Shown here: positions 8,420-17,398 of the stretch, one piece after another
Layout: every line of letters begins with the position of its first letter
Position numbering within the stretch: position 1 is the stretch's first letter
Origin: JBQKLI01 sp012798975
Lineage (GTDB): Bacteria; Bacillota; Clostridia; Tissierellales; Peptoniphilaceae
Length of the DNA stretch: 64,000 nt
Assembly: GCF_052116305.1 (NCBI RefSeq)
Contig: NZ_JBQKLI010000011.1
Coordinates: 19,624 to 83,623 of the forward strand
Direction of reading: 5' to 3'
Program-made: the position numbers and the translations under genes
Notes under the pieces: model-generated
Seen by the model: only the letters and a program-made list of their open reading frames with translations
Told to the model about the DNA's origin: nothing
Database searches by the model: none

Positions 8420-9820
8420 TTAGGAATCGTACTCGTATTCCCAATGAATATCGCCTTTTTCCTTGCAGCGGTCATAATCTGCCAAAATATCCACAGAGGT
8501 TCTGCTCATAAATATCAATGCGATAATGTTCGGAAGAGCCATCAATCCCATCATCAGATCCGCTAAAGACCATACGAAATCCGGATCTACAAACTGTCCC
8601 ATAAAAATCACTGCCAATGCTACAAATTTAAAAGATCCTATGATTCCTTTATTTTTAGTGAAAAACTTGATATTCGATTCCGCAAAGAAAAACCATCCTA
8701 CTATCGTAGTTAATGAAAATAAGGTTAGAGCAATTGACAAGAAACTTCCGCCCAATGTTCCAAAGCTTAATTCAAAGGCTTTCTGCGTCATTAACGTGGA
8801 CTGAAGCGCCATCTCCGATGCAGGGATATCCATATTATAAGAACCGCTGGTCATATTAACCATAACCGTTGCTAAACAGATACAAAATGTTGAGATAAAT
8901 ACCCCTATCATCGCTATGAACCCTTGTTCTGCAGGATGGTCCGTAGAAGCTACCGCATGGGAATGAGGTGTTGATCCCATACCGGCTTCATTTGAAAACA
9001 GCCCTCTTGCTAAACCATAACGGATCGCCTGCTGAATACCGATTCCTAAAACTCCGCCGCCGACTGCTTGAGGAGTAAATGCTCCTTGAAAAATCATAAG
9101 AATAGATGGAATAAGTTCGCCAATATTTAGAATGACGATTAAGAAAGAACCAAATATATAAGCAAAGGCCATCGCAGGAACTACTTTTTCTGTAAAACCA
9201 CCGATTCTTTCCATTCCTCCTGTAAGAATTGCTCCTACTGCAGCAACAAGCCCTACTGTAATCCACATTTCCGATAAACCGAATGCATCATTTACAGAGA
9301 CTATAACAGAATTTGATTGAACAAGAAGCCCTACCACTCCTAATGCCAGTATGCATATAAAAGCAAAGATCTTAGCAAGCCAGCCTTGTTTAAGACCGTT
9401 CTTAATATAGTAAGCCGGTCCCCCTACGAGTTCTCCATTTTCTGTTTCTCGATAGGCTTGAGCAAGTACAGCTTCTGAGAAGATTGTAGACATTCCGAAA
9501 AATGCAGATAAAATCATCCAAAAAGCGGCTCCCGGTCCTCCTAGGGCTATAGCTGTAGCTACTCCAACAATATTACCTGTTCCTACTTGTGCCGCAATCG
9601 CTGTAGATAGAGATTGGAAAGGTGTCAACCTTCCTTCCTCTACTTCTACTTTATTTTTAATATCTATAATCATTTTTTTAAGCGCCGGCATCACTCGTGT
9701 AAACTGTGGAAACTTTAATTTTATTGTCATATAGATACCTATACCGACTAATAAAACTAATAATATATAATTCCACAGTATGCCGTTAATAAATTTCACT
9801 CCGGTTAAAAAACCATCCAT
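8420..9820 (-). CDS. Sodium:alanine symporter family (AGCS) transporter
   Basis: 466 residues with about ten membrane segments. Family landmarks are the LSTAIAAQVGTGNIVGVATAIALGGPGAAFWM region, SEAVLAQAYRE, GGPAYYIKNGL and LFSNEAGMGSTPHSHAVA. These transporters import alanine or glycine with Na+ (AlsT/DagA type). The gene stands alone between its own terminator and a small membrane protein gene 108 bp upstream. The C terminus (RCKEKGDIHWEYEYDS) is cytosolic and acidic. The exact amino acid carried is not visible. Confidence 0.92.
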   Translation of the reverse strand: MDGFLTGVKFINGILWNYILLVLLVGIGIYMTIKLKFPQFTRVMPALKKMIIDIKNKVEVEEGRLTPFQSLSTAIAAQVGTGNIVGVATAIALGGPGAAFWMILSAFFGMSTIFSEAVLAQAYRETENGELVGGPAYYIKNGLKQGWLAKIFAFICILALGVVGLLVQSNSVIVSVNDAFGLSEMWITVGLVAAVGAILTGGMERIGGFTEKVVPAMAFAYIFGSFLIVILNIGELIPSILMIFQGAFTPQAVGGGVLGIGIQQAIRYGLARGLFSNEAGMGSTPHSHAVASTDHPAEQGFIAMIGVFISTFCICLATVMVNMTSGSYNMDIPASEMALQSTLMTQKAFELSFGTLGGSFLSIALTLFSLTTIVGWFFFAESNIKFFTKNKGIIGSFKFVALAVIFMGQFVDPDFVWSLADLMMGLMALPNIIALIFMSRTSVDILADYDRCKEKGDIHWEYEYDS

Positions 9821-9890
9821 TTTTGAAAATCCTTTCTTGTTTTAATTTGATTATCTTTTGTATATTAGGCTATTTTCGTCTACTAGCCTC

Positions 9891-9923
9891 ATCTTCGCCG
9901 CAGTGAAAACACTGCGGCGAAGA
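9891..9923. other. Perfect 13-bp hairpin downstream of the membrane protein gene
   Basis: CTTCGCCGCAGTG, AAAA, CACTGCGGCGAAG. It lies directly 3' of the 9929-10450 gene. No T run follows on either strand, so it is not a canonical terminator. It may be an mRNA 3'-end stabiliser or a weak terminator. Confidence 0.5.
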
Positions 9924-9928
9924 ATCGT

Positions 9929-10450
9929 CTATTTCGTGAAAGCGTGTTTAGACTCATCGAGTTTGAATACAAAATGGATAATCACCCAAATCACAGCAGA
10001 TCGGATAAAAGCTGCTAAAAACACTGTTTGGAAATCTACTGGTACGATAGCGGATTGCAGAAATAAAAATCGAGCTAGATATTCTGCTGCATTCGCACCA
10101 AAATCACATAACATTAATACGAGAATCAACGGGGATTTATAGACAGACGTATCTTTTCGAACCATGAGATCAAATAGAAAACCATACACTAAGTAGAAGA
10201 TAATCTCAAGGGCATGATATAAAACTGTTTCGTCTACAGAACCTGTCCCGGCATAGTCTAAAATGATTCTCACCACGAACACTGCTATCCCGGATAATAA
10301 AGAGGTTTTCAGTACATTCAGCTTTTCGTATTTGTATAAAGCTACAATAAGGACAATAATTCCTAAGGATACTCTTAATCCTCCGTTTCCAATATGAAAA
10401 TTAAACACAGAGGCTAATCCTGCCAACAAGGCAATTATAATAGGACTCAT
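9929..10450 (-). CDS. Six-segment membrane protein of unknown function
   Basis: 173 residues, almost entirely hydrophobic, with about six membrane spans (for example SPIIIALLAGLASVFNFHIG, VSLGIIVLIVALYKY, SLLSGIAVFVVRIILDY, SPLILVLMLCDFGANAA). Short charged loops such as KYEKLN and VRKDTSVYK separate the spans. The layout resembles the membrane sensor half of some clostridial regulators, but no kinase domain follows. The ATG has an AAAGGAGAAAAAG site. The next gene downstream is the AGCS symporter, 108 bp away, with a strong hairpin between. Confidence 0.6.
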   Translation of the reverse strand: MSPIIIALLAGLASVFNFHIGNGGLRVSLGIIVLIVALYKYEKLNVLKTSLLSGIAVFVVRIILDYAGTGSVDETVLYHALEIIFYLVYGFLFDLMVRKDTSVYKSPLILVLMLCDFGANAAEYLARFLFLQSAIVPVDFQTVFLAAFIRSAVIWVIIHFVFKLDESKHAFTK

Positions 10451-10829
10451 GCTTTTTCTCCTTTCCTAAAATTTAACAGTCAGTCAATTCTTTTCAGCCT
10501 GCTTTGAAATATTTTCCGTTCTAATATTTTAACAACTAGATTGTGAAAACGCAAACAAAACAGATTTTCAAAAAGGATTTTATTGTTATATTTTATATGA
10601 TAAACTCTTTTAATTAATAAGTATCTACCTTTTTAAATCCTAACTTTCCAATATTTATAAAGATCTAACCGGACAAAATTTTCATTCTTCTGGATATTTA
10701 TATATCCAGAATTTTATTTAATTTTCTTAATAAACATTTTCCCAGATAAATAATATCAGCTATAATAATCATTCAAATATTATTTATATCTATATACTAA
10801 TATAAGAATTTGAAGCATCATTGAAATGC
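10451..10829. other. AT-rich intergenic region with an ATATCCAGAA hairpin
   Basis: About 380 bp without a supportable gene. The only structure seen is the inverted repeat TTCTGGATAT-TTAT-ATATCCAGAA at 10688-10711. A T-rich tail follows it on the plus strand, although no plus-strand gene precedes it. A short AAGCAT...ATGCTT pair sits at the scrK stop. Confidence 0.5.
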
Positions 10830-11765
10830 TTATTCATCCCTGATATCTCTTACAGCTTCTACCGCTCCCTTTCTTGTTGCCGCAATTCCTGCAGTCTTAT
10901 TTGCATAATCCAAAACATTTTCCCATTCATCCAGAGAAATAAGAGATAGATCCCGATCTTTTTTCTGAAGCTGATATAAAACAGCTCCCACGAAAGCATC
11001 CCCTGCACCGGTTGTATCCACTACATTTACTTCTTTTCCTTTCCGGCGGATTTCTTTTTCTCCCTTTATAAGAAGAGATCCCTCTTTCCCTAATGTAACC
11101 AGCAAGTGAGAAACCTTGTCTTTAAGAACGTTTACCGCTTCGGACACGGTCTTTTCTCCCGAAAGAAATAAAACTTCCTCTTCGCTCGCTTTTAAAATAT
11201 CTGCATATACTAAAAATTCCTGCAGAGTGTTTTTTAATTCTTCTTTGTTCTTCCAGATATCTTCTCGTATATTTGGGTCAAAAAGTACTGTACCACCCGC
11301 CTGTTTCATATTTTCCAAGGTCTTTTTCACCGCTTCTTTTAGAGGTGCTTTTGCCAGTGCAAAACTTCCAAAACACAAAAAATCCTCTTTTTTAAATTCA
11401 ATTTCCGCTATTTCTTCTTTTCTAAGCTCCATGTCTGCGCCAGGATTACGATAGAAGATGAAATCCCTGTCCCCTTCTTCGTCTAAGGATACAAAAGCGA
11501 GAGAGGTCTTCGCTTCCTTTGAGAAAAAGACAAAATTTGTATCTACATTGTACTCTTCCATTTTACTCTTAAGAAATTCTCCAAAAGGATCTTCTCCCAC
11601 TTTCCCGATAAAAGCCGCATCGCCTCCTAGTACGGAAACAATCATAGCGACATTAGCCGGGGCACCTCCAAACTTTTTCTCAAAATGTACTGCTTCTTTT
11701 AAAGAACCTCTCTCCTCTGGCACAAAGTCTATTAAAGCTTCGCCTATCGTATACACTTTTCCCAT
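10830..11765 (-). CDS. scrK: Fructokinase, PfkB family (sucrose operon)
   Basis: 311 residues from the ATG at 11765, with AAGGAGG upstream. PfkB signatures are present: GGAPANVAMIVSVLGGDAAFIGKVGEDPFG near the N terminus and VDTTGAGDAFVGAVLYQL near the C terminus, with the catalytic Asp in GAGD. It phosphorylates the fructose released when ScrB cleaves sucrose 6-phosphate. It is the last gene of scrA-scrB-scrK, 12 bp after scrB. Confidence 0.9.
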   Translation of the reverse strand: MGKVYTIGEALIDFVPEERGSLKEAVHFEKKFGGAPANVAMIVSVLGGDAAFIGKVGEDPFGEFLKSKMEEYNVDTNFVFFSKEAKTSLAFVSLDEEGDRDFIFYRNPGADMELRKEEIAEIEFKKEDFLCFGSFALAKAPLKEAVKKTLENMKQAGGTVLFDPNIREDIWKNKEELKNTLQEFLVYADILKASEEEVLFLSGEKTVSEAVNVLKDKVSHLLVTLGKEGSLLIKGEKEIRRKGKEVNVVDTTGAGDAFVGAVLYQLQKKDRDLSLISLDEWENVLDYANKTAGIAATRKGAVEAVRDIRDE

Positions 11766-11777
11766 AAACAACCTCCT

Positions 11778-13205
11778 TTACTGGATCCCTTCTATCTTCT
11801 CCAGAGAATATATTTCGATTTCTCCTTCCCCTTTAAAACAACAGTCTTTTTCTAAGGGTATAGGAAAAACTCTAGAACTTAGCACAGTCCCCTCTTCTGT
11901 AAAAATCTCGATACTGCTTTTATCCGTAAAAATTCTTAAAAGGCTAGAATCTTCCAAGTTAATCTCTCGAGTACTGCCGTATTTTTCGCCGAAAGTGTTC
12001 TCCAACCCGCTGCGGTCTATTCTAAGAAGCTTTTTCTTTTCATGATATTCTATCAAAAACCCTTTTTTCTTTTCCGTATTATAAAACAAACTGCACTCAA
12101 AATCCCCAGAAGTTCTTATTATAAATTCATATGCTTTTTTTTCAGAAAGTTCTATCTCTATATCCTTGTCTGTTTTATATAACTGAGGATTTTTTCTTAA
12201 CAGCTTTAGATCTTCCACAGGTTTTTGATAAAGTCTCCCTTCCTTTAACGAAAGCTCTCTTGGAACTGTCATACAATGGGCCCACTCATCTTTATCGCTG
12301 GGGTATTCAATCTCTGGAAGCCCCATCCATGCTATCAATATATACTTCCCCTTACTGTCTTTTGCAATCTGCGGTGCATAATAATCAAAACCATAATCCA
12401 GCAGTGCGGCGGTTTCTTTATCAAACTCCTCTTTTGTTCCTATTAAATAAACCGCCGGATAGATGTTTTCGTAACGGAGATCTTCCAGTCCTTGAGGGCA
12501 GAATATTAATATAATCTTTCCGTCTATTTCGGCAATATTGGGACATTCCCACATATAGCCAAATTCTTTTCCTAAAGTAAAGCAGTTTTTTTCCTGCCAT
12601 TGTAGTCCATTTTCTGACTCATAAAAAAACACAGCTCCCTTATCCCCTCTTAAACGAGCGCCGATAACTGCTTTATAGCCTCGCCCCTCTTTCCAAACGA
12701 AAGGATCTCGGAAGTCTTCTGTCGATTCTTCAGGCACATCTGCAATAGCGGGCAATTCTTTCTTTAATACTCCGTTCTTTTCCCTTGCAATGATCTGTAC
12801 CGATTTTCGATTCCAATGTTCATCCCGATGATTTCCGGTATAAAAAACACGATATTCGCCTTCTGCAATAAATCCGCTGCCAGAGTAGCAGCCGTAATCA
12901 TCATAGGGACTGTCCGGTATAAGAGCGGGTCCTCTATTTTTCCAATGTACTAAGTCATCGGAACCTACTTCATACCAATGTTTCATCCCGTGAACAGGTC
13001 CATAAGGAAACCACTGATAAAAGAGCTTCCAGCTGCCGTCTACTAATTGGCAAAATCCATTGGGATCATTTAGGAGACCGTATGGAGGCTGGATATGATA
13101 ATTTTGTCTCCAAAGAGAGTTCAAAGCCTTTCTCCGCAGTTCTTCCAGCTCTCCGTCTTTTGCCTCTTTTATCGTGCGATACAAAAATTCTTTCTTTAGT
13201 TTCAT
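11778..13205 (-). CDS. scrB: Sucrose-6-phosphate hydrolase (GH32)
   Basis: 475 residues. The GH32 nucleophile motif is in YGLLNDPNGFCQL, the stabilising Asp in DFRDPFVWKEGRGY, and the acid/base Glu in MWECPNIAEID. A C-terminal beta-sandwich follows (LRIDRSGLENTFGEKYGS, IFTDKSSIEIFTEEG). It hydrolyses the sucrose 6-phosphate delivered by the PTS to glucose 6-phosphate and fructose in the cytosol. It overlaps scrA by 4 bp (ATGA), so the two are translationally coupled. Confidence 0.93.
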   Translation of the reverse strand: MKLKKEFLYRTIKEAKDGELEELRRKALNSLWRQNYHIQPPYGLLNDPNGFCQLVDGSWKLFYQWFPYGPVHGMKHWYEVGSDDLVHWKNRGPALIPDSPYDDYGCYSGSGFIAEGEYRVFYTGNHRDEHWNRKSVQIIAREKNGVLKKELPAIADVPEESTEDFRDPFVWKEGRGYKAVIGARLRGDKGAVFFYESENGLQWQEKNCFTLGKEFGYMWECPNIAEIDGKIILIFCPQGLEDLRYENIYPAVYLIGTKEEFDKETAALLDYGFDYYAPQIAKDSKGKYILIAWMGLPEIEYPSDKDEWAHCMTVPRELSLKEGRLYQKPVEDLKLLRKNPQLYKTDKDIEIELSEKKAYEFIIRTSGDFECSLFYNTEKKKGFLIEYHEKKKLLRIDRSGLENTFGEKYGSTREINLEDSSLLRIFTDKSSIEIFTEEGTVLSSRVFPIPLEKDCCFKGEGEIEIYSLEKIEGIQ

Positions 13206-14617
13206 TCTATCCCATCGCCTTTTAACATTTCATCCCGATATCCAAAAAACCAGGTTGCTGCAAAACTTACAATTATTGCCGCTGCTATCGCAATAATATA
13301 GCCGAAGATCTGATTATTTAAGAATAGAAGAAGCCCAGGAATTACCGTAACTGCCATTCCTGTTGCAGCCAGATTCAATAAAGAAGCAATAAATCCTCCT
13401 GCAGCGCCCCCTATCATACCGCAAACAAATGGTTTGAAAAATCTAAGATTTATACCATATATAGCCGGTTCTGTAATTCCTAATAATGCAGATAAAGCTG
13501 AAGGAAAAGCGATAGATTTTAATTTTTCATCTTTAGTTTTCACCGCCACTGCTAAAACTGCTCCCGCCTGCCCTGCTACTGCTGCAGAAAGGAGAGGGTT
13601 GAAAGGATTTGCTCCTGTTTGAGCTAAAAGCTGTATTTCCAAAGCATTAAGCACATGATGAATTCCAAAGATAACCACCACCTGCTGTACCCCTCCGATA
13701 AGAAGTCCTGCAAGCCCCAAAGGCAGATATAGTATCCCTTGGGTTAAAACTAGAATGGCATTTTCTAACAAATGAAATACTGGACCAATAATAAACAAAG
13801 ATGCTGCACTCATAAATAAAAGAGTTAAAAATGGTGTTAATAATAAATCCAAAGCATCTGCCATCCAGCTTCTAACCCAGTTTTCGAATTTTGCCCCTAT
13901 TATCCCCGCGATAAAAGCCGGAAGTACACTGCCTTGATAACCGGTCACAGGAATGAAACCTAAGATCATCAAAGGATCTGCTGCACCATTTCCCACCTCA
14001 TACGCATTCGGAAGCACTGGATTTACAAGCATCAGTCCCAGTACAATTCCCAACACCGGGGAACCTCCGAAAACTTTAAATGTAGACCAACACACTAATG
14101 CAGGCAAAAATGCAAAGGCAGTATCTGTTAAAACTTGAGTATACAAAATGAAATTAGGATTTATACTTTCTGGTGAGGAGCCGAAAAACCCTAGAAATAC
14201 TTCATTCGTTAATAATCCTCTAAGCCCCATAAACAGTCCCGTTGCAACAAGAACAGGAATAATCGGTACAAAAACATCAGAAAAAACACGGATCACTTTT
14301 TTGAAACCATCTTGGCGATCATGGATTTCCCTTGCTTTCTCTGCCGCATTCCTTGAAGAACCTGTCTCAAAATTTTCCATTTTTATTACTTCATTGTAAA
14401 CTTTATTTACTGTCCCGGTACCTAATATAATCTGATATTGTCCCGAATGGAACATAGCCCCTTTCACGCCTTCAAGTTCTTCGATCTCTTCTTTTTGGAT
14501 CTTGTCTTCTTCCAACACTTCAATTCTAAGTCTCGTCGCGCAATGTTCTACCGCTTTGATATTTTCTTTTCCTCCAGCGTAATCAATAATATCTTTTGCC
14601 GTTTTCTTGTGATTCAT
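13202..14617 (-). CDS. scrA: PTS sucrose-specific EIIBC
   Basis: 471 residues from the ATG at 14617 (AAAAAGGAGAATAAG site); a longer upstream frame is less likely. An N-terminal IIB domain has the phosphorylated Cys in VEHCATRLRIEV. A linker leads into a IIC domain of about ten membrane segments (FVPIIPVLVATGLFMGLRG, GYQGSVLPAFIAGIIGAK, GITEPAIYGINLRF). It takes up and phosphorylates sucrose; no IIA domain is fused, so a separate glucose-type IIA must serve it. A promoter and palindromes lie in the 96-bp gap after scrR. Confidence 0.92.
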   Translation of the reverse strand: MNHKKTAKDIIDYAGGKENIKAVEHCATRLRIEVLEEDKIQKEEIEELEGVKGAMFHSGQYQIILGTGTVNKVYNEVIKMENFETGSSRNAAEKAREIHDRQDGFKKVIRVFSDVFVPIIPVLVATGLFMGLRGLLTNEVFLGFFGSSPESINPNFILYTQVLTDTAFAFLPALVCWSTFKVFGGSPVLGIVLGLMLVNPVLPNAYEVGNGAADPLMILGFIPVTGYQGSVLPAFIAGIIGAKFENWVRSWMADALDLLLTPFLTLLFMSAASLFIIGPVFHLLENAILVLTQGILYLPLGLAGLLIGGVQQVVVIFGIHHVLNALEIQLLAQTGANPFNPLLSAAVAGQAGAVLAVAVKTKDEKLKSIAFPSALSALLGITEPAIYGINLRFFKPFVCGMIGGAAGGFIASLLNLAATGMAVTVIPGLLLFLNNQIFGYIIAIAAAIIVSFAATWFFGYRDEMLKGDGIE

Positions 14618-14641
14618 CTTATTCTCCTTTTTGTGATATAT

Positions 14642-14666
14642 TTTGAAACCGTTAGGTACCGGTTCC
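14642..14666 (-). promoter_or_regulatory. Imperfect inverted repeat in the scrA leader
   Basis: GGAACCG-8 nt-CGGTTTC on the minus strand, with GGTACC at the centre, about 30 bp upstream of the scrA start. CG-centred repeats of this sort are typical LacI-family operator material, so it is a candidate ScrR site. Confidence 0.45.
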
Positions 14667-14675
14667 ATAACTGTT

Positions 14676-14732
14676 AGATAGAAGTAACGATTTCTTCTAT
14701 CTTTAGTATATTCTATTTTAGAGTATTGTCAA
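14676..14732 (-). promoter_or_regulatory. scrA promoter with palindrome at the transcription start
   Basis: TTGACA (14732-14727), 16 bp, TATACT (14710-14705). The -35 hexamer lies inside the last codons of scrR. A perfect 9-bp inverted repeat AGATAGAAG-N9-CTTCTATCT at 14676-14702 covers the expected start of transcription. The arrangement suggests repression at this promoter, probably by ScrR. Confidence 0.6.
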
Positions 14733-15708
14733 TTATGGATTTCGTAGATTCCCTTATTTCTAAACGTCCTTCAAAAACTTGATCTGTTGGTACCGTTTTA
14801 TGAGCCATGAGATCAATAAGACTTTCTGCTGCACAGGTACCAATTTGATCAAAGGCGATCTGTACTGTTGTAAGAGATGGAGAAAGCATCTCCCCCACTC
14901 TATATCCGCCAAAACCGCAGATACTCAAATCCTCCGGTATGTTTATTCCAAGTTCATAGCAAGCTCTATGAACACCTAAAGCAATATTGTCTGTTGCACA
15001 GACAACACAGGTCGCATTTGTATCAGGAAGTATCTTCATTGCTTCGTTTTTAGAATAGTCTGCTAAAAATTCACATTCTTGATATTCTATTTCCACTCCT
15101 TCTCTTTGAAGAATATCAAAGAGCCCCTTCTGACGATATACTCCTACTGCTTCATCATATTTCTTTACTCCAAAATACAAAAACTTTCTATGTCCTAAAC
15201 GTAAAAGATACTCCGCCAATATCCGAGCAGCATAATAGTCATCATTACGTATACAATGGATTCCGTCGATTTTCTGTCCCACAACAACCACCGGTATTTC
15301 TATATTTGATAAAGCTTTTTTTAGCTTATCCGTAACGGCTGTTGCAAAGAGTATAATCCCGCCGACCTTCATCCTTTCCAGTTCTTCTAAAGACTCCACC
15401 TCTTTATTCAGGTCTTGAGTTGTATTCACAAGGCATAGTGTATTTTTGTTTTTGTAAAGAATTTCATCGATAGACTCTAAACTTATATTTAAAGAATGGC
15501 CGTCTAATCGAGGAACTACTGTAGCGACTAACGGGCTGACACTGGCTTTCAGACTCTGTGCAAATGCATTTGGCTGATAATTCGTTTTCTGAACCACTAC
15601 CTGAATCTTCTTTCGAGTCTCGGGGCTTACCGATCCTCCATTAAAATATCTGGAAATAGTGCTCTTTGAAACATTTGCAAGCTTTGCTATTTCATTGATC
15701 GTAACCAT
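14713..15708 (-). CDS. scrR: LacI-family sucrose operon repressor
   Basis: 331 residues from the ATG at 15708, preceded by AGAAGGAAA; an ATG 18 bp earlier lacks a site. The N terminus is the LacI helix-turn-helix (VTINEIAKLANVSKSTISRYFNGG, SPETRKKIQ), with the hinge QPNAFAQSLK. The rest is the periplasmic-binding-like effector domain (VVVVGQKIDGIHCIRNDDYYAARILAEYL, DLSICGFGGYRVGEM, LTTVQIAFDQIG). It directly precedes scrA and probably responds to a sucrose-derived sugar. Confidence 0.88.
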   Translation of the reverse strand: MVTINEIAKLANVSKSTISRYFNGGSVSPETRKKIQVVVQKTNYQPNAFAQSLKASVSPLVATVVPRLDGHSLNISLESIDEILYKNKNTLCLVNTTQDLNKEVESLEELERMKVGGIILFATAVTDKLKKALSNIEIPVVVVGQKIDGIHCIRNDDYYAARILAEYLLRLGHRKFLYFGVKKYDEAVGVYRQKGLFDILQREGVEIEYQECEFLADYSKNEAMKILPDTNATCVVCATDNIALGVHRACYELGINIPEDLSICGFGGYRVGEMLSPSLTTVQIAFDQIGTCAAESLIDLMAHKTVPTDQVFEGRLEIRESTKSIIDNTLK

Positions 15709-15725
15709 TCGTTTCCTTCTTTCCA

Positions 15726-15745
15726 TTACTATAGGTATTTAGTAA
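15726..15745. promoter_or_regulatory. Inverted repeat upstream of scrR
   Basis: TTACTA-N8-TAGTAA lies just 5' of the scrR ribosome binding site. It may be an autoregulatory operator. It does not resemble the scrA-leader repeat closely. Confidence 0.3.
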
Positions 15746-15809
15746 TTGAACTTTTATATGGATTATACCATATTATATAAAATTATTACACTTTTTAGAT
15801 TATCTTTTG

Positions 15810-16136
15810 TCAAAAAACATTTTGAGTTAAGAACATATATAACAATGTTCCTGCAGCTATGGAAAAGAGCATCTGTCTTTTTGCTTTATGGATAATAACG
15901 ACAAGAAAAACACTCAAAAGCTCTGGGATACCTCTGCTCCCTTCCAACAAATTTATATCTTTTAAACTATAGACTACCAAAAGACCAAAAACTGCTGGCG
16001 GAAGTACTTTTCCCAAATACAGAATAAACTCCGGTGTTTTTTTATTCTTCGGAAACAATATGAAGGGCAAAAACCTTGTCAGCATCGTTCCTATAACTAC
16101 AACAGCTATTGTAATCATCTTTTCTGTAAAGTTCAT
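15810..16136 (-). CDS. azlD: AzlD-type branched-chain amino acid exporter subunit
   Basis: 108 residues with three or four membrane spans (MITIAVVVIGTMLTRFLPFILFP, YLGKVLPPAVFGLLVVYSL, LLSVFLVVIIHKAK). FLPFILFP and LPPAVFGLLVVY are typical of the small AzlD partner. It works with AzlC to export branched-chain amino acids or analogues. The start overlaps the azlC stop by 4 bp. Confidence 0.85.
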   Translation of the reverse strand: MNFTEKMITIAVVVIGTMLTRFLPFILFPKNKKTPEFILYLGKVLPPAVFGLLVVYSLKDINLLEGSRGIPELLSVFLVVIIHKAKRQMLFSIAAGTLLYMFLTQNVF

Positions 16137-16843
16137 TCTCCCACCTCTGCCTTATCAAATTTTGGTTTCATCATTCCAAGACTTATAAGTATTGTGATCA
16201 TCGCAGGAATCATAAAAGCACCAGCTCCAAACACTATTCTGCATATTATAGACAATAGAAGTCCTAGGAGAGAAAAAACATGCCGTTTTTCTTTCATCCA
16301 CTGTTCCATAAAAATGACTGTAAACATTGCTGTCATAACAAATTCTATCCCTTCTGTATTAAAAGCTATAAGAGATCCGAACAAGGCCCCCATAACTGCT
16401 CCAGACACCCAATAAATCTGATTTAATAAGGTTACAAAAAGCATAAACCAGTCTTCATCAATGTTTTTTGGAATATCCACAGAATAGTTTATGGAAAAGG
16501 ATTCATCACACATTCCAAAAATCAAATAGAAGCTTTTCCACCCTTTTCCTCCATACTTATTAAGCATAGAAATACCGTAAAACAAATGGCGGGCATTGAT
16601 CATCAAGGTCATCAAAAACGCTTGAATAGGATCAAAGCTTGAAAGCAGAAATCCAACAGTTACAAACTCCATGCTTCCCGCAAAAATCAGTGTACTCATT
16701 AGAAGAGAATACCAAACATTGAAACCAGAGGCATTCATATAGATTCCATAAGTAAGTCCTAAAAACCAAAAACCAGCGAAAATCGGTATCGTATATGGCA
16801 AAGCCGCGGAAAAGGCCTTTGTTATTTTTTCTTTATTTTTCAT
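16133..16843 (-). CDS. azlC: AzlC-type branched-chain amino acid exporter subunit
   Basis: 236 residues from the ATG at 16843 with GAGGAGGG upstream. Family text is clear: AFSAALPYTIPIFAGFWFLGLTYGIYM, STLIFAGSMEFVTVGFLL, MINARHLFYGISML and IFGMCDESFSINYS. It is an integral membrane protein that forms the exporter with AzlD. The neighbouring copper operon ends with its own terminator just upstream, so azlCD has a separate promoter. Confidence 0.9.
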   Translation of the reverse strand: MKNKEKITKAFSAALPYTIPIFAGFWFLGLTYGIYMNASGFNVWYSLLMSTLIFAGSMEFVTVGFLLSSFDPIQAFLMTLMINARHLFYGISMLNKYGGKGWKSFYLIFGMCDESFSINYSVDIPKNIDEDWFMLFVTLLNQIYWVSGAVMGALFGSLIAFNTEGIEFVMTAMFTVIFMEQWMKEKRHVFSLLGLLLSIICRIVFGAGAFMIPAMITILISLGMMKPKFDKAEVGE

Positions 16844-16880
16844 TCTACCCTCCTCAAATAATAATATCATATAAAAAAGC

Positions 16881-16917
16881 AAAAAAAGATCGCCTGTTGA
16901 AAGACGATCTTTTTTTA
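16881..16917 (-). terminator. Terminator of the copA-csoR operon
   Basis: AAAGATCG and CGATCTTT arms with one internal pair that is G-U on the minus strand, followed by T7. It starts at the csoR stop codon. Confidence 0.85.
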
Positions 16918-17187
16918 TTTAGTTAATTTATCGATTACCTTAATAATCTCTTCTATTTTCTCCTGAGCCCCTTCGGCATCGCTGGATTCAATAGACTCTT
17001 TTACACAATGATGGAGATGGGCTTCTAAAACATCCCGATTGATTCCTTTTAATGCTTGGATAGCGGCCATAATCTGATTGGAAATATCGATACAGTAGCG
17101 GTCTTCTTCGACCATTCTCTGAATTCCTTCGACCTGGCCTTTGACTATCTTTAAGCGATGCTCCACTTTTCCCTGTTCAGCCTTCAT
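16915..17187 (-). CDS. csoR: CsoR-type copper-sensing repressor
   Basis: 90 residues of the CsoR/RcnR helical family. VEHRLKIVKGQVEGIQRMVEEDRYC places Cys32; HLHHCVKES supplies the His and second Cys of the Cu(I)-binding Cys-His-Cys set. It represses copper export genes until Cu(I) binds. It follows copA by 1 bp, so regulator and pump are made together. A CsoR-like operator lies in the copA promoter at 19840-19868. Confidence 0.9.
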   Translation of the reverse strand: MKAEQGKVEHRLKIVKGQVEGIQRMVEEDRYCIDISNQIMAAIQALKGINRDVLEAHLHHCVKESIESSDAEGAQEKIEEIIKVIDKLTK

Positions 17188-17188
17188 T

Positions 17189-17398
17189 TTAGTCCTCGAT
17201 GCCGGTAACGTCGTATCCTGCCTCAGTTACTGCATCTTTTAGAACATCGTTATCCACTTTGTCTTCTGCTTCAACATTAGCAATTTTCGCTGCTAAATCC
17301 ACCTCTGCTTTTACTCCGTCGATACTGTTTAAGGCATCTTCCACTCTTTTTTGACAATGACCGCATGTCATTCCTTCAATATGCATAACTTTTTTCAT
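17189..17398 (-). CDS. copZ: Possible internal copZ gene nested in the copA 3' end
   Basis: An in-frame ATG at 17398 has GGAGGAAA at ideal spacing. It would give a 69-residue protein (MKKVMHIEGMTCGHC...) of exactly CopZ size. The fused tail may therefore also be made as a free chaperone. The signal could instead be a fossil of a former separate gene whose upstream stop was lost. The sequence alone cannot decide. Confidence 0.5.
   Translation of the reverse strand: MKKVMHIEGMTCGHCQKRVEDALNSIDGVKAEVDLAAKIANVEAEDKVDNDVLKDAVTEAGYDVTGIED

Noticed and set aside
11116..12045. Plus-strand open frames opposite scrK and scrB
   Set aside because: Ser/Lys-rich shadow translations of conserved enzyme genes on the other strand.
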